Positions 50,154 through 59,009 of a stretch of 64,000 nt of DNA are shown one piece after another. The stretch covers positions 1-64,000 of the forward strand of contig NZ_AOLI01000008.1 of assembly GCF_000336955.1 (NCBI RefSeq), written 5' to 3'. The first letter of the stretch is position 1. Each line of letters starts with the position of its first letter. The position numbers and the translations under genes are program-made. The notes under the pieces were generated by a model, which was given only the letters and a program-made list of their open reading frames with translations, was not told where the DNA came from and ran no database searches. This stretch comes from Haloferax larsenii JCM 13917 (GTDB lineage Archaea > Halobacteriota > Halobacteria > Halobacteriales > Haloferacaceae).

Positions 50154-50894
50154 TTATTCGGTCTCTTCGCCGAACCACGGCGGGGACTCCCCGACCATCG
50201 AGAAGCCTGCCGCCTGCTCGTAGACTTTGATTCCACCCTGTGCAATTTCGAGGGGGAACATCGAGTTTTTGATGCTCTGTTTACGCATCTTCGCGACCCA
50301 GATGTACCGGTTGCTCGTCGCACCAGCCGGGCTCTGGATGAGGTAGATGTTCCCGTCGGTGAGGAAGTTTTCGAGACCGATGTCCGTCTCCGGGAAGATG
50401 GCTGATTGCTCGGTGGTCAGAAGCGACGTGAGGCCGCTGTCCTTCAGGATGTCGATGAACTTCAGGAGGTATTGGCGCTGGTCCTTCTCGTCCTCGAAGA
50501 AGAGCTGGAACATCGTAAGCGAGTCGAGCACGAGCCGGTCGTAGTTGGTGTCTCTCAGGTCGTCGAGAATCCGGTCGAGTGTCGAGGAGAAGTCGCCGTC
50601 TCGGAGGAGTGCGTGCTTGTCGTAGACGGTGATTCGTCCCGACTCAACGTACTCCTGCCAGCGGTCGAAGCCGATGGATTCAGCCGCCTGCTGGATGTCG
50701 TCTTCCGTCTCTTCGAACGTCAGGTAGATACCTCCCTCGTCGAACTGGTCGACGCCGTTATACAGGTACTGCAGCCCCAGGATACTCTTTCCCGTCCCGG
50801 GGTTGCCGCTGATGAGTACCGCGGCATTCTTCACGATCCCGCCGTTCAGGATGGAGTCGAGTCCTTCAACACCGGTTTTGACTAGTTCTGTCAT
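50154..50894 (-). CDS. single-domain KaiC-like RecA-fold ATPase
   Basis: 246 residues forming one KaiC/RadA domain: Walker A SGNPGTGKS (Lys36), the acidic pair EETEDD, Walker B DRLVLDSLTMF, and LLTTEQ as the switch strand. The end PPWFGEETE is polar. It lies between flgA2 and arlCE, facing away from the arl operon, and it is separate from ArlH. In Haloferax a KaiC-like protein (CirA) encoded next to the arl genes affects motility. The same role is plausible here but rests on position. Confidence 0.9.
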   Translation of the reverse strand: MTELVKTGVEGLDSILNGGIVKNAAVLISGNPGTGKSILGLQYLYNGVDQFDEGGIYLTFEETEDDIQQAAESIGFDRWQEYVESGRITVYDKHALLRDGDFSSTLDRILDDLRDTNYDRLVLDSLTMFQLFFEDEKDQRQYLLKFIDILKDSGLTSLLTTEQSAIFPETDIGLENFLTDGNIYLIQSPAGATSNRYIWVAKMRKQSIKNSMFPLEIAQGGIKVYEQAAGFSMVGESPPWFGEETE

Positions 50895-51025
50895 GGTTGT
50901 GTTATGGCGAGTGCTGGTTGTCGAACGACCATCCGTTCCGACGCCGGATAATTCTTCTCACCGTTCGTTTGGTCGCCGCAGGATTTATTACAAATCCACT
51001 GAGACAGAAATACACAAGTAGAAAA

Positions 51026-51039
51026 TATCTCGACTGATA
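51026..51039 (+). promoter_or_regulatory. weak match to the shared motility operator-like site
   Basis: TATCTCGACTGATA keeps both half-sites (TATC and CTGATA) of the TATCAG-TT-CTGATA core with the same total length but a changed centre. It lies in the arlCE / KaiC-like promoter region. Confidence 0.4.
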
Positions 51040-51106
51040 ACGGGACGGGAACTTTCTTGTACCAACTCACGTAGGTTGGACTAATGTTACCTGCTCCCCC
51101 GAGTGT

Positions 51107-51171
51107 GTCGGACCGTCCCGGCCTGTCCGACGACCGGAAGGGTGACAGCTCCCTGCTGGTGCGGGTCACCC
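51107..51171 (+). promoter_or_regulatory. arlCE: two hairpins in the arlCE leader
   Basis: GTCGGAC (51107-51113) / GTCCGAC (51125-51131), then GGGTGAC (51140-51146) / GTCACCC (51165-51171). Both have 7-base stems. They would form a structured leader ending about 40 bases before the ATG at 51214. Confidence 0.5.
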
Positions 51172-51213
51172 AGCCCCCAACGCGGAGGTGCGGCAACCAT
51201 CACAATCGAGTGG

Positions 51214-52674
51214 ATGGACGACGAAGACGAGGCAGACGCCGGGGACCAAACGGACACCGAGGAGGAAACTATGTCATCAGATGATGGACTTGGATTTGAG
51301 GACGATATAGACGATCTCTCCGACGAGTTTGGTGACTTCGGCGACGACCTCGACGACGGATTCGAAGACGACGAATTCGGCGGATTCGACGACGGAAACA
51401 ACGAGGAAATCGCAGAGCTCGAGGATCGAATCGGCGAACTCGAGAACGAAGTTAGCGCCATCTCGTCCGGGATGAACACGGTTCGCGAAGAGAACAAACA
51501 AATCGGCGAGACCGTCGAGGAGCTAGACGATACCATTCGGAAGCTTCTCGACATCTATGAGATGGTCACTCGCGGAATCAACCCGTTTGTCGACGACGCC
51601 CGAGAGATGGGCGGACTCGACGCGGGCGGAGCCTTCGGGCTGTTCGAAGGCGAAGAAGAAGACGACGAGCACCTCGACCCCGAGGTTGCGAGTGCCGACG
51701 CCGAGACGTTCTTCGACGACGACTTCGGCGAACTCGATGCGGAAGCCGAAGCAGAAGAAGCCGAACGGGCTGCCGAAGACGAACTGGCAGAATCCGAGCG
51801 GATGAGCCCGGCAGAGGCGCTCGAAGACGATGCGATGGGCGGCGGACTGCCCGAGGAAGACGAAGAGGAAGAAGACGATGCCGGCGGCGGCGGTGCGGGC
51901 GGCGCAAGCTTCGACGACCTCAAAGAGCAGTACGAAGAGGAAGGCGGTTGGGACGAAGAAGAGGAAGAAGCCCTTGAGGAAGAAGCGTTCGAGGAAGAGG
52001 CGGAAGAAGACGAACTCGACGTTGCGGACGAACCGGAACTCGACGAAGTCGAAGACGACTCCCCCGAAGCGGATGTCGTCGAAGAAGTCGACGAGGAACC
52101 CGAAGAAGAAGCAGAACTCGTCGACGAGGAACTCGTTCCCGAACCGGAAGACGAGGTGGAAGAGACGGACGCAGAGTCCGACGACGACGCCGACGACATC
52201 GGCGACGTCAAGAAGACGCTCGACGAGCTGGAAGCGGAGTACGCCTCCGCTGCGATGGCGAAAGAGGAACTCAATTCCGAGCCGGAACCAGAACCGGAGC
52301 CGGAGTCTACGGCTGCCGACGTGGCAGCGTCCGATGCCTACTTGACCCGTCTGCCAGCGAACTACGTCTCGGAAGTACTCGTCCTCGAATGGGTCGAGAC
52401 GCTCGTCGAATCAGGTGGCGCACTCGGTGCGTCGCGCGCGCTCCGCCAGTACAGGGAGCAGGACTGGATTTCGCGCGCCGTCGAGAACGAACTCAACACC
52501 CACGTCGCCCAACTCGCGGCGTCCATCGACGACGTCGAAGAGACCGACCTTCACATCGAGGACCACCAGACGAGTCTCGCCTACATCAGCCGGCTTGCCG
52601 ACGACGGCCCAGACAGACAGCTGTTCGAAGAGTTGGTTGCCTACGGAGGGGGTCTGGATGGGATTCGGTGTTAG
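51214..52674 (+). CDS. arlCE: archaellum switch-complex protein ArlCE (FlaC-FlaE fusion)
   Basis: 486 residues from ATG 51214. An N-terminal acidic/coiled-coil part (about 60-130: EEIAELEDRIGELENEVSAISSGMNTVREENKQIGETVEELDDTIRKLLDIYEM) has the FlaC features. A very acidic linker of about 200 residues follows, and then the C-terminal FlaD/E domain AYLTRLPANYVSEVLVLEWVETLVESGG...HQTSLAYISRLAD. It transmits CheY/CheF signals to the ArlHIJ motor. A second start at 51271 is possible. Its end overlaps the arlF start by 17 bases. Confidence 0.92.
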   Translation: MDDEDEADAGDQTDTEEETMSSDDGLGFEDDIDDLSDEFGDFGDDLDDGFEDDEFGGFDDGNNEEIAELEDRIGELENEVSAISSGMNTVREENKQIGETVEELDDTIRKLLDIYEMVTRGINPFVDDAREMGGLDAGGAFGLFEGEEEDDEHLDPEVASADAETFFDDDFGELDAEAEAEEAERAAEDELAESERMSPAEALEDDAMGGGLPEEDEEEEDDAGGGGAGGASFDDLKEQYEEEGGWDEEEEEALEEEAFEEEAEEDELDVADEPELDEVEDDSPEADVVEEVDEEPEEEAELVDEELVPEPEDEVEETDAESDDDADDIGDVKKTLDELEAEYASAAMAKEELNSEPEPEPEPESTAADVAASDAYLTRLPANYVSEVLVLEWVETLVESGGALGASRALRQYREQDWISRAVENELNTHVAQLAASIDDVEETDLHIEDHQTSLAYISRLADDGPDRQLFEELVAYGGGLDGIRC

Positions 52675-53098
52675 TGGCTCGACGGCGATTATCTTCCTCG
52701 GCGTCCTCATCGCCACGGGGACCCTCTACACGGCGACGTCAAACGCCGCAGAGAACGTCCTCGACGCGCAGGACGCCGAATCTGAGCGCGCCCTTGAGCG
52801 GACGAACACTGAGATTACCATCGTAAACGCGACGTACAACTCGACGAGCGACGTGCTCTCGGTCAACGTCACGAACACCGGAGCCACGACGCTGGAGGTC
52901 GACGAGACGACGTTACTCGTCGACAACGAGTACACGGCCCCCGGGAGTACCAGTGTCGACGGGGATACGACGACGAACCTGTGGTACGCCGGGCAGAACC
53001 TGACGATGAACTACACGACCACGACGACTCCCTCTCGCGTGAAAGTCGTCACCAGTACTGGCGTGGCCGTGACGAACGAAACGGTGGTGGTGAGCTAG
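52658..53098 (+). CDS. arlF: archaellum stator protein ArlF
   Basis: 146 residues: a single N-terminal membrane helix (about 6-25, GSTAIIFLGVLIATGTLYTA), then ANVLDAQDAES and a beta-sandwich external domain with many Asn-X-Thr/Ser sites. ArlF binds the S-layer as part of the stator. The ATG at 52658 overlaps the arlCE end, which is normal in this operon. Confidence 0.9.
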   Translation: MGFGVSGSTAIIFLGVLIATGTLYTATSNAAENVLDAQDAESERALERTNTEITIVNATYNSTSDVLSVNVTNTGATTLEVDETTLLVDNEYTAPGSTSVDGDTTTNLWYAGQNLTMNYTTTTTPSRVKVVTSTGVAVTNETVVVS

Positions 53099-53545
53099 AT
53101 GGCAGACATCTCCGTGCCGAGTCTCATCCTGTTCATCGCCAGTATCGTCGTCGCCGCCGGTGTTGCCGGTGTCCTTATCGACACTGTCACCGGTATCAGC
53201 AGCTCGCTCGACGAGCGCGGCGGCGACGTGAGCAGCGACATCAGAACCGACATCGAAGTCATCAGCGACCCGGAAGGCGGTGGTCTCTACGACGACGGGA
53301 ACGACAACCTCTCCGTGTACGTCAAGAACACCGGTGTCCGGTCGCTCCCCGCGACCAGCGAAGGTTTCGACGTCATCGTAGACTCAGAGTACCAAACCGA
53401 CGTCACTGTCACGGTCGTCGATGGAGCCGAGTGGCGTCCGAGCAACGTAGTGCGAGTCGACATCGGCGTCGCACTCAACTCGGGCGACCACCGTCTGAAA
53501 CTCATCGTCGACGGTGACGAGGAGGTGTTTGAATTCCGAACATGA
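53099..53545 (+). CDS. arlG: archaellum stator protein ArlG
   Basis: 148 residues: an N-terminal membrane helix (about 6-28, [23 protein letters not shown]), then [25 protein letters not shown] and a beta-sandwich domain as in ArlF. ArlG and ArlF together form the pseudo-periplasmic stator. The ATG follows the arlF stop with no gap, and the last codons overlap the arlH start. Confidence 0.9.
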   Translation: MADISVPSLILFIASIVVAAGVAGVLIDTVTGISSSLDERGGDVSSDIRTDIEVISDPEGGGLYDDGNDNLSVYVKNTGVRSLPATSEGFDVIVDSEYQTDVTVTVVDGAEWRPSNVVRVDIGVALNSGDHRLKLIVDGDEEVFEFRT

Positions 53546-54291
53546 GCAGTAATCAATTCTCTCTCGGACTGAACGAGCACGACCGTCTCGAAAAGGAACT
53601 CGGCGGCGGCATTCCAAGCGGCGCTATCGTCCTCATCGAAGGCGACTACGGTGCCGGAAAGAGCGTGCTGTCGCAACGATTTAGCTACGGCTTCTGCGAA
53701 GAGGACGCCATCGTGACGCTCGTCTCTACTGAGTTGGGTGTCAGAGGGTTCCTCGACCAGATGCACTCGCTGTCGTACGACATCGTCAAACACCTGCTGA
53801 ACGAACAAATCGTGTTCCTGCAGGCAGAAATCGACAGCGGCGGGACGCTCTCCGGCAAGAGCGACAAGGAGCGAAAGCAGTTGCTCCGCCGGCTGATGGA
53901 TGCAGAGACGATGTGGGAAGCGGACGTCATCATCATCGACACGTTCGATGCGATTCTCCGCAACGACCCGCAGTTCGAAGCGCTCGTCCGTCAGAACGAA
54001 GAGCGACAGGCAGCCCTCGAAATCATCTCCTTCTTCCGGGAGCTGACGACGAAGGGCAAAACCATCATCCTGACCGTCGACCCCTCGTCGGTCGACGACA
54101 GTTCAATCGGCCCGTTCCGGTCGATTGCCGACGTCTACTTCGAACTCGAAATGGTCGAGGTCGGAAACGACGTTCGCCGGAACATCTTCGTGAAGCGCTT
54201 TGCGGGGATGGGTCAACAGGTCGGTGACCGCGTTGGTTTCTCCGTCCGCTCTGGAATCGGCATCGTCATCGAATCGAGGAGTGTTGCATAA
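53542..54291 (+). CDS. arlH: archaellum motor regulator ArlH (KaiC-like ATPase)
   Basis: 249 residues. Walker A GDYGAGKS (Lys40), Walker [12 protein letters not shown] and the late motif [16 protein letters not shown]. ArlH binds ATP, oligomerises and docks on ArlI/ArlJ; phosphorylation and ATP state control assembly and rotation. It is the second RecA-fold protein in the island. It overlaps arlG by four bases and abuts arlI. Confidence 0.94.
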   Translation: MSSNQFSLGLNEHDRLEKELGGGIPSGAIVLIEGDYGAGKSVLSQRFSYGFCEEDAIVTLVSTELGVRGFLDQMHSLSYDIVKHLLNEQIVFLQAEIDSGGTLSGKSDKERKQLLRRLMDAETMWEADVIIIDTFDAILRNDPQFEALVRQNEERQAALEIISFFRELTTKGKTIILTVDPSSVDDSSIGPFRSIADVYFELEMVEVGNDVRRNIFVKRFAGMGQQVGDRVGFSVRSGIGIVIESRSVA

Positions 54292-55956
54292 ATGGCGACT
54301 GAACACGGCTCCGCCAAACTCTCGGACGACCTCAAGCGGCTGGCGATGCAGTGGCCGCACCTGCGGGACCACCTGAAGCGGTTCCGCCAGATTACGGGTG
54401 AGTTCCCCATGCTCGTCGATGAGCCGGGAGACTACGAGTCGCGGCGCCCCAACATCATCTACCACCTCGGTGGGCCCGTGTTCTGCCAGATATACGGCAA
54501 CTTCGGGGAGACGACGAAGTACTACACCATCGAACCGGAGATGGAGGACGACGAACTCGAACTCTTCAACCGGGTCAAAGACAAGCTCCTCGAACGGAGT
54601 GTGTCGAAGCCAGCACCCGAAGAGAACGCAGACTACGAGGAGCGAATCGACGAACTCCTCGAAGAAATCGTCCACATCGAGGGCGAAGACCGTGGCCCGC
54701 TCGGGTCGGTCGCCAAGCGCCTTGACGTCGGTGGCATCGAAGTCACCCAGCACGTCTACGACAAGATACGATACCGCCTCGTCCGCGACATCGTCGGGCT
54801 TGGCCCGCTCGAACCCATCATGCGCGACCCGGAGAACGAGGACATTCACGTTATCGGACCCCGCCAGGTCGACGTCGACCACGGGACCTTCGGGTTGCTC
54901 GAAACGAGCGTCGAGTTCGACAACGAAGAGCAGTTCGACAACTGGCTTCGCAACATGGGTGAACGGATGGGTGACCCCGTCTCCGACGCCCACCCCATCG
55001 TCGACTCGACGCTACCGGACGGGTCGCGTATCAACATCATTTACTCCGACGACGTGTCGCTGAAAGGCTCGTCGCTCACCATCCGTCAGGGTGACGACAT
55101 CCCGCTTTCGGTCTTCCAGATTGCGAAGTGGGGGACGCTGTCGCCCGAACTCGCGGCGTATCTCTGGATTGCACTAGAGAACGAGCGCACGATATTCGTG
55201 GTCGGCGAGACGGCGTCGGGGAAGACGACGACGCTCAACGCCATCCTCTCGTTCATCCCGCAAGACTCGAAGATATACACGGCGGAGGACACCGCAGAAG
55301 TGCTGCCGCCGCACGACACGTGGCAGCAGCTCCTCACGCGTGAGGGGCGCGGTTCGGACTCCGAGGTCGACATGTTCGACCTCGTGGCCGCAGCACTGCG
55401 TTCTCGCCCCGACTACATCATCGTGGGGGAGGTTCGTGGTGAGGAAGGTCGGATGGCGTTCCAGGCGGCACAGACCGGTCACCCGGTCATGCTGACGTTC
55501 CACGCTTCCGACATCGTCTCGATGATTCAGCGTTTCACCGGAGATCCCATCAACGTCCCCGAGACGTTCATGAGTAACTGTGACATCGCACTCTTCCAGA
55601 ACCGGGTGAAACGCGGTGACCAGATTCTGCGCCGTGTGACGAGTGTGCAGGAAATCGAAGGGTACTCCAAGGAGATGGGTGGTGTTGTTACTCGTGAGAC
55701 GTTCTACTGGGACCCGGTCAACGACGACATCATCTTCCAGGGGATGAACAACTCCTTCATCATGGAACAGAAGGTTGCGACGCTCCTGGGATACGACGAC
55801 ACGCGGAAAATCTACGACGACATCAAGTTCCGGGCGGAACTCATCCGTCGGGCGATTCAGGAGAACGTCCTCGGGTACCACGAAGTGAACGAACTCATCG
55901 AGGACTTCCAGCGCGACGGCGTGGAAGGTCTCCCATTCGACATGGCGAGGGTGTAA
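54292..55956 (+). CDS. arlI: archaellum motor ATPase ArlI
   Basis: 554 residues. The N-terminal domain is followed by the PilT-type core with Walker A VVGETASGKTTTLNA (Lys311), Walker B IIVGEVRGEEGRMAFQ, the His box AAQTGHPVMLTFHASD and the arginine-rich NRVKRGDQILRRV. It drives both filament assembly and rotation. The start follows the arlH stop directly, and arlJ follows 4 bases later. It is half the length of the PilB-like ATPase at 3206. Confidence 0.95.
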   Translation: MATEHGSAKLSDDLKRLAMQWPHLRDHLKRFRQITGEFPMLVDEPGDYESRRPNIIYHLGGPVFCQIYGNFGETTKYYTIEPEMEDDELELFNRVKDKLLERSVSKPAPEENADYEERIDELLEEIVHIEGEDRGPLGSVAKRLDVGGIEVTQHVYDKIRYRLVRDIVGLGPLEPIMRDPENEDIHVIGPRQVDVDHGTFGLLETSVEFDNEEQFDNWLRNMGERMGDPVSDAHPIVDSTLPDGSRINIIYSDDVSLKGSSLTIRQGDDIPLSVFQIAKWGTLSPELAAYLWIALENERTIFVVGETASGKTTTLNAILSFIPQDSKIYTAEDTAEVLPPHDTWQQLLTREGRGSDSEVDMFDLVAAALRSRPDYIIVGEVRGEEGRMAFQAAQTGHPVMLTFHASDIVSMIQRFTGDPINVPETFMSNCDIALFQNRVKRGDQILRRVTSVQEIEGYSKEMGGVVTRETFYWDPVNDDIIFQGMNNSFIMEQKVATLLGYDDTRKIYDDIKFRAELIRRAIQENVLGYHEVNELIEDFQRDGVEGLPFDMARV

Positions 55957-55960
55957 CGAT

Positions 55961-57703
55961 ATGGCAGAGGAGATGGGCGCAACGGTGCAGGCGATTCAGG
56001 TCCGCGACTTCGTTCGCGACATCATCGAGTCGTACGAAAAGATGCCGATGGAGCTTCCTCGGTACATGCTTTTCGTCCTCGGGCCTGCCGTGCTGTTCTT
56101 CCTCCTCTCTCTCGTCGGAGCGATTGCACTACCGCTTCCCATCCTGGTTCGGATTCCAATCTTCCTCCTCGGCGGGCTGTTGCTCGGGGCTGCGGTGCTT
56201 TACCCGCGACTCCTCGTCGAGCAGACCCGCCGCGGGCTCGAAAACCAACTGCACCTGCTCATCACCCACATGACGGTGCTGTCGACGACCAACATCGACC
56301 GCGTGGCCGTCTTCCGGACGCTGGCGCACGAAGAGGAGTACGGTGAATTGGCGACCGAGATGAATCGCATCGTCCAACTCGTCGACGCGTGGAACCAGTC
56401 GCTCGACGACGCGTGTCAACGGCGGGCGCGCGAAGTGCCGTCGAAGCCGCTTGCGGACTTCCTCGACCGGCTGGCGTACTCCATCAACGCCGGGCAGAGT
56501 ATCGACGACTTCCTGCTCGGTGAGCAGAACGCGATGATTCAGAAGTACATCACGGTCTACGAGAGTGCACTCGGGAACCTGGAGGTCATGAAGGACCTGT
56601 ACCTCTCGATGATTCTCTCGATGACCTTCGCTATCATCAATGCCATCGTGCTTCCCATCCTCACCGGGACGGACGCGACGATGACCATCGGTGCGGTCAT
56701 CGTGCTCTTCGTCTTCGTTCAGTTGGGCTTCTACTTCGTCATTCGGACGATGTCGCCGTACGACCCACTGTGGTACCAGCAAGGCGAGTACCGGACCAAA
56801 GCGGACCGGCAGATAGACATCACGCTCTACGGGGCAGTCGGCCTCTCTATCGTGATGGTGCTCGTCCTCGCGTTAGGGACGTTCAACCTGACCGTGGTCG
56901 GTGAAATCATCCGCCCAATCATGCTCGACCTCCCGATTCCGCTCCTCATTTCGACGCCGCTGACGCCGCTTGCAGTCCCCGGCATCGTCGCTCGGCGACA
57001 CGAGAAGAAGATTCACGAACGCGACGAGGAGTACCCGGGATTCATCCGCGCGCTCGGTGCATCCGAGACGGCGAAGCAGAGCACGACGACGGACGTGCTG
57101 GAGACGCTCAAAAACAAAGACTTCGGCGTTCTCACGCGGGAAATCGACCGGCTGTACACTCGGCTCCGGATGCGTCTCGACCCCGACCTGTCGTGGTTCT
57201 TCTTCACCGCCGAGTCGAGTTCGTACCTCATCCAGAAGTTCAGTGAGATGTACAACGCCGGTCGGTCGATGGGTGGGAAGCCGAAGCAACTCGGTGAGCT
57301 TATCAGCCGGAACATGGCGGAGGTCATCAAACTCCGTCGGCAGCGCAAACAGTCGACGGTCACCCTCATCGGTGTCCTCTACGGCATCACCGCGTCTGCG
57401 TCGTTCGCGTTCTTCATCGGACTCGAAGTCGTCGAGATTCTCGCGTCGTTCTCGACGCAGATGAACCTCGACAGCCTCCAGTTCGGGACGCTCATCTACG
57501 CAGGCGTCTACGACGTCCCGTTCATCGAGTACATGCTTACGCTTATCATCCTGTTCAACGCACTCCTCTCGTCGTTGATGATACGGATGGTTGACGGTGG
57601 TCACAAAGCGAACGCGTACCTCCACTTCGTGATGCTGGTTTGGGTGGGTTCGCTGATGGCCGTTGCGACGTCGTCGCTCGCAGGAGCTCTGATCAGTGTA
57701 TGA
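55961..57703 (+). CDS. arlJ: archaellum membrane platform ArlJ
   Basis: 580 residues with about nine membrane helices (for example 38-60, 65-85, 208-260, 290-345 and 455-580) and two cytosolic F-type domains (FRTLAHEEEYGELATEMNRIV and GRSMGGKPKQLGELISRN). It anchors ArlI/ArlH and the growing filament. The stop overlaps the cheF start (ATGA), so cheF is cotranscribed. Confidence 0.94.
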   Translation: MAEEMGATVQAIQVRDFVRDIIESYEKMPMELPRYMLFVLGPAVLFFLLSLVGAIALPLPILVRIPIFLLGGLLLGAAVLYPRLLVEQTRRGLENQLHLLITHMTVLSTTNIDRVAVFRTLAHEEEYGELATEMNRIVQLVDAWNQSLDDACQRRAREVPSKPLADFLDRLAYSINAGQSIDDFLLGEQNAMIQKYITVYESALGNLEVMKDLYLSMILSMTFAIINAIVLPILTGTDATMTIGAVIVLFVFVQLGFYFVIRTMSPYDPLWYQQGEYRTKADRQIDITLYGAVGLSIVMVLVLALGTFNLTVVGEIIRPIMLDLPIPLLISTPLTPLAVPGIVARRHEKKIHERDEEYPGFIRALGASETAKQSTTTDVLETLKNKDFGVLTREIDRLYTRLRMRLDPDLSWFFFTAESSSYLIQKFSEMYNAGRSMGGKPKQLGELISRNMAEVIKLRRQRKQSTVTLIGVLYGITASASFAFFIGLEVVEILASFSTQMNLDSLQFGTLIYAGVYDVPFIEYMLTLIILFNALLSSLMIRMVDGGHKANAYLHFVMLVWVGSLMAVATSSLAGALISV

Positions 57704-58806
57704 CGGACAAACAAAGGCAGGCAGGACAGTCTAACTCGGGCGAATCGGACGATAAAATGGTCCAAAGTGCGCGTTCTCGCGCGCCAGAAGGTGGCGACGT
57801 CGCGAAGAGCGACCTCCTTCAAGCGTACCGGCGGCAGAAGTCGGAACCCGAGAACGACGAGCAGAACAAGGAACAAAAGAATCGAAAGAAGCCCAAGCGA
57901 ACGTCGAGCGGTGAGTCTATCGTCGTCGACTTCGTCGCGAACTTCGTCGCTGGGGGGAACGCCTCGTTCGAACCGGTCAAAGGCCGGGTGTTGATGAGCG
58001 AGCAGCGACTCATCCTTGCGACGTCGGAGGCGAAGACCAACATACCCATCGTCTCGATATTCGACATCGCCGTGGGGCAGGTCCCACAAGAAGTCGAGGA
58101 GTTCTTCGACTACACGGTGATGGTCGGCTACACCAACGGTCGACGCCGGGCGACGACCGTCATCGGTGGCGACCGCGACACGATAGAGAAGTTCTCGCTG
58201 CTGTTGTTCCGTGCAGTTCTCAACGGGTCGCAAGCGATGGTCAGACATCCCGCCCGTATCGGTGGGCGCGTCCTCGACACCGACCGCAAGCCGACCGGGC
58301 TGCACCTGGATTACGAGGCCGTCACCTTCCCGGACGACGACGGGGCACTCACGGAGAACGGAGAGCCGTTCCACATCGACCTCGCGAGCGTCATCTTCTT
58401 CGAGGTGTTGGAGCGAACCGTCGAAGACGAGTCACGACTTGTCCTCTCGGTGCAGCACGTCAGGGACGGACAGACCGTCACTTCCGAGATATCACTCAAG
58501 TCACGCCGGAAGATGAACATCCTCGGCCGGTATCTCCGGTTGGTCTACCACTGGATCAAATCCGAGGTGCGCAACATCGAACTCACCGAGGAAGGTCTTG
58601 AGGTGCTCGTCGGTCTCTACTCGACCGGTGAGATGGCCGCGGAGGTGGACTTCAGCGAACTGCTCGACGTCGACCAGGCCGTTCTCGACGAGAAACTGGA
58701 GAAACTCTACGACGAAGACCTCATCGACGACGACACGCTGCCGGCCTCGCTCACGCCGCAAGGTCGGTTTATCGTCAACGAGGAAATCGAAGACGTCAAC
58801 GTCTGA
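57700..58806 (+). CDS. cheF1: chemotaxis protein CheF 1
   Basis: 368 residues. A polar, Lys/Glu-rich start (about 1-65) is followed by the CheF/DUF439 domain: VVDFVANFVAGGNASFEPVKGRVLMSEQRLILATSEAKTNIPIVSIFDIAVGQVPQEVEEFF and the helical C-terminus LTEEGLEVLVGLYSTGEMAAEVDFSELLDVDQ. CheF links CheY-P with the archaellum switch. It is the last gene of the arl operon and faces cheF2, whose product is a paralogue (KLGDTRGRFLQVI...TTSGRILLSNKRLILAG). Confidence 0.93.
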   Translation: MTDKQRQAGQSNSGESDDKMVQSARSRAPEGGDVAKSDLLQAYRRQKSEPENDEQNKEQKNRKKPKRTSSGESIVVDFVANFVAGGNASFEPVKGRVLMSEQRLILATSEAKTNIPIVSIFDIAVGQVPQEVEEFFDYTVMVGYTNGRRRATTVIGGDRDTIEKFSLLLFRAVLNGSQAMVRHPARIGGRVLDTDRKPTGLHLDYEAVTFPDDDGALTENGEPFHIDLASVIFFEVLERTVEDESRLVLSVQHVRDGQTVTSEISLKSRRKMNILGRYLRLVYHWIKSEVRNIELTEEGLEVLVGLYSTGEMAAEVDFSELLDVDQAVLDEKLEKLYDEDLIDDDTLPASLTPQGRFIVNEEIEDVNV

Positions 58807-58835
58807 CGGCTTCGAAGCCTGCCTTTTCGGCTCCT

Positions 58836-58879
58836 GGGTTTCCGTTCTGTCTGTGTCGGGTTTCTGTTCTGTCTGTGTT
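58836..58879. repeat. 22-base tandem repeat between the two cheF genes
   Basis: GGGTTTCCGTTCTGTCTGTGTC (58836-58857) and GGGTTTCTGTTCTGTCTGTGTT (58858-58879) differ at two positions. They are followed by more degenerate TGTCTGTG units and T-rich sequence up to about 58940. The region lies between convergent genes and may end both transcripts. Confidence 0.85.
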
Positions 58880-59009
58880 GGTTTTCAGACTGCGCTGTTT
58901 GTGTTGTCTGTGCTGTCCGTGTTCTCTGTCCTGTTCAGTAGAGACGACGAAGGCGTCGTCACTCTCGATACGAAACACGAACACCAGAAACCGATGACCG
59001 GGTGAGTGG

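Larger units (their letters stand above)
50895..51213. promoter_or_regulatory. divergent promoter and structured leader between the KaiC-like gene and arlCE
   Basis: 319 bases. It contains TATA-like tracts (ATTTATTACAAA, about 50981-50992), a weak operator-like site (51026-51039) and two hairpins (51107-51171) just before arlCE. No gene is supported. Confidence 0.55.

Noticed and set aside
51082-51213. Upstream extension of the arlCE frame
   Set aside because: It covers the hairpin leader, is Cys/Pro/Arg-rich and unlike the acidic protein that begins at 51214.
51555-52274. 239-codon Ser-rich minus-strand frame in arlCE
   Set aside because: A mirror of the Glu/Asp-rich linker of arlCE (GAA/GAC read backwards gives Ser), not a gene.
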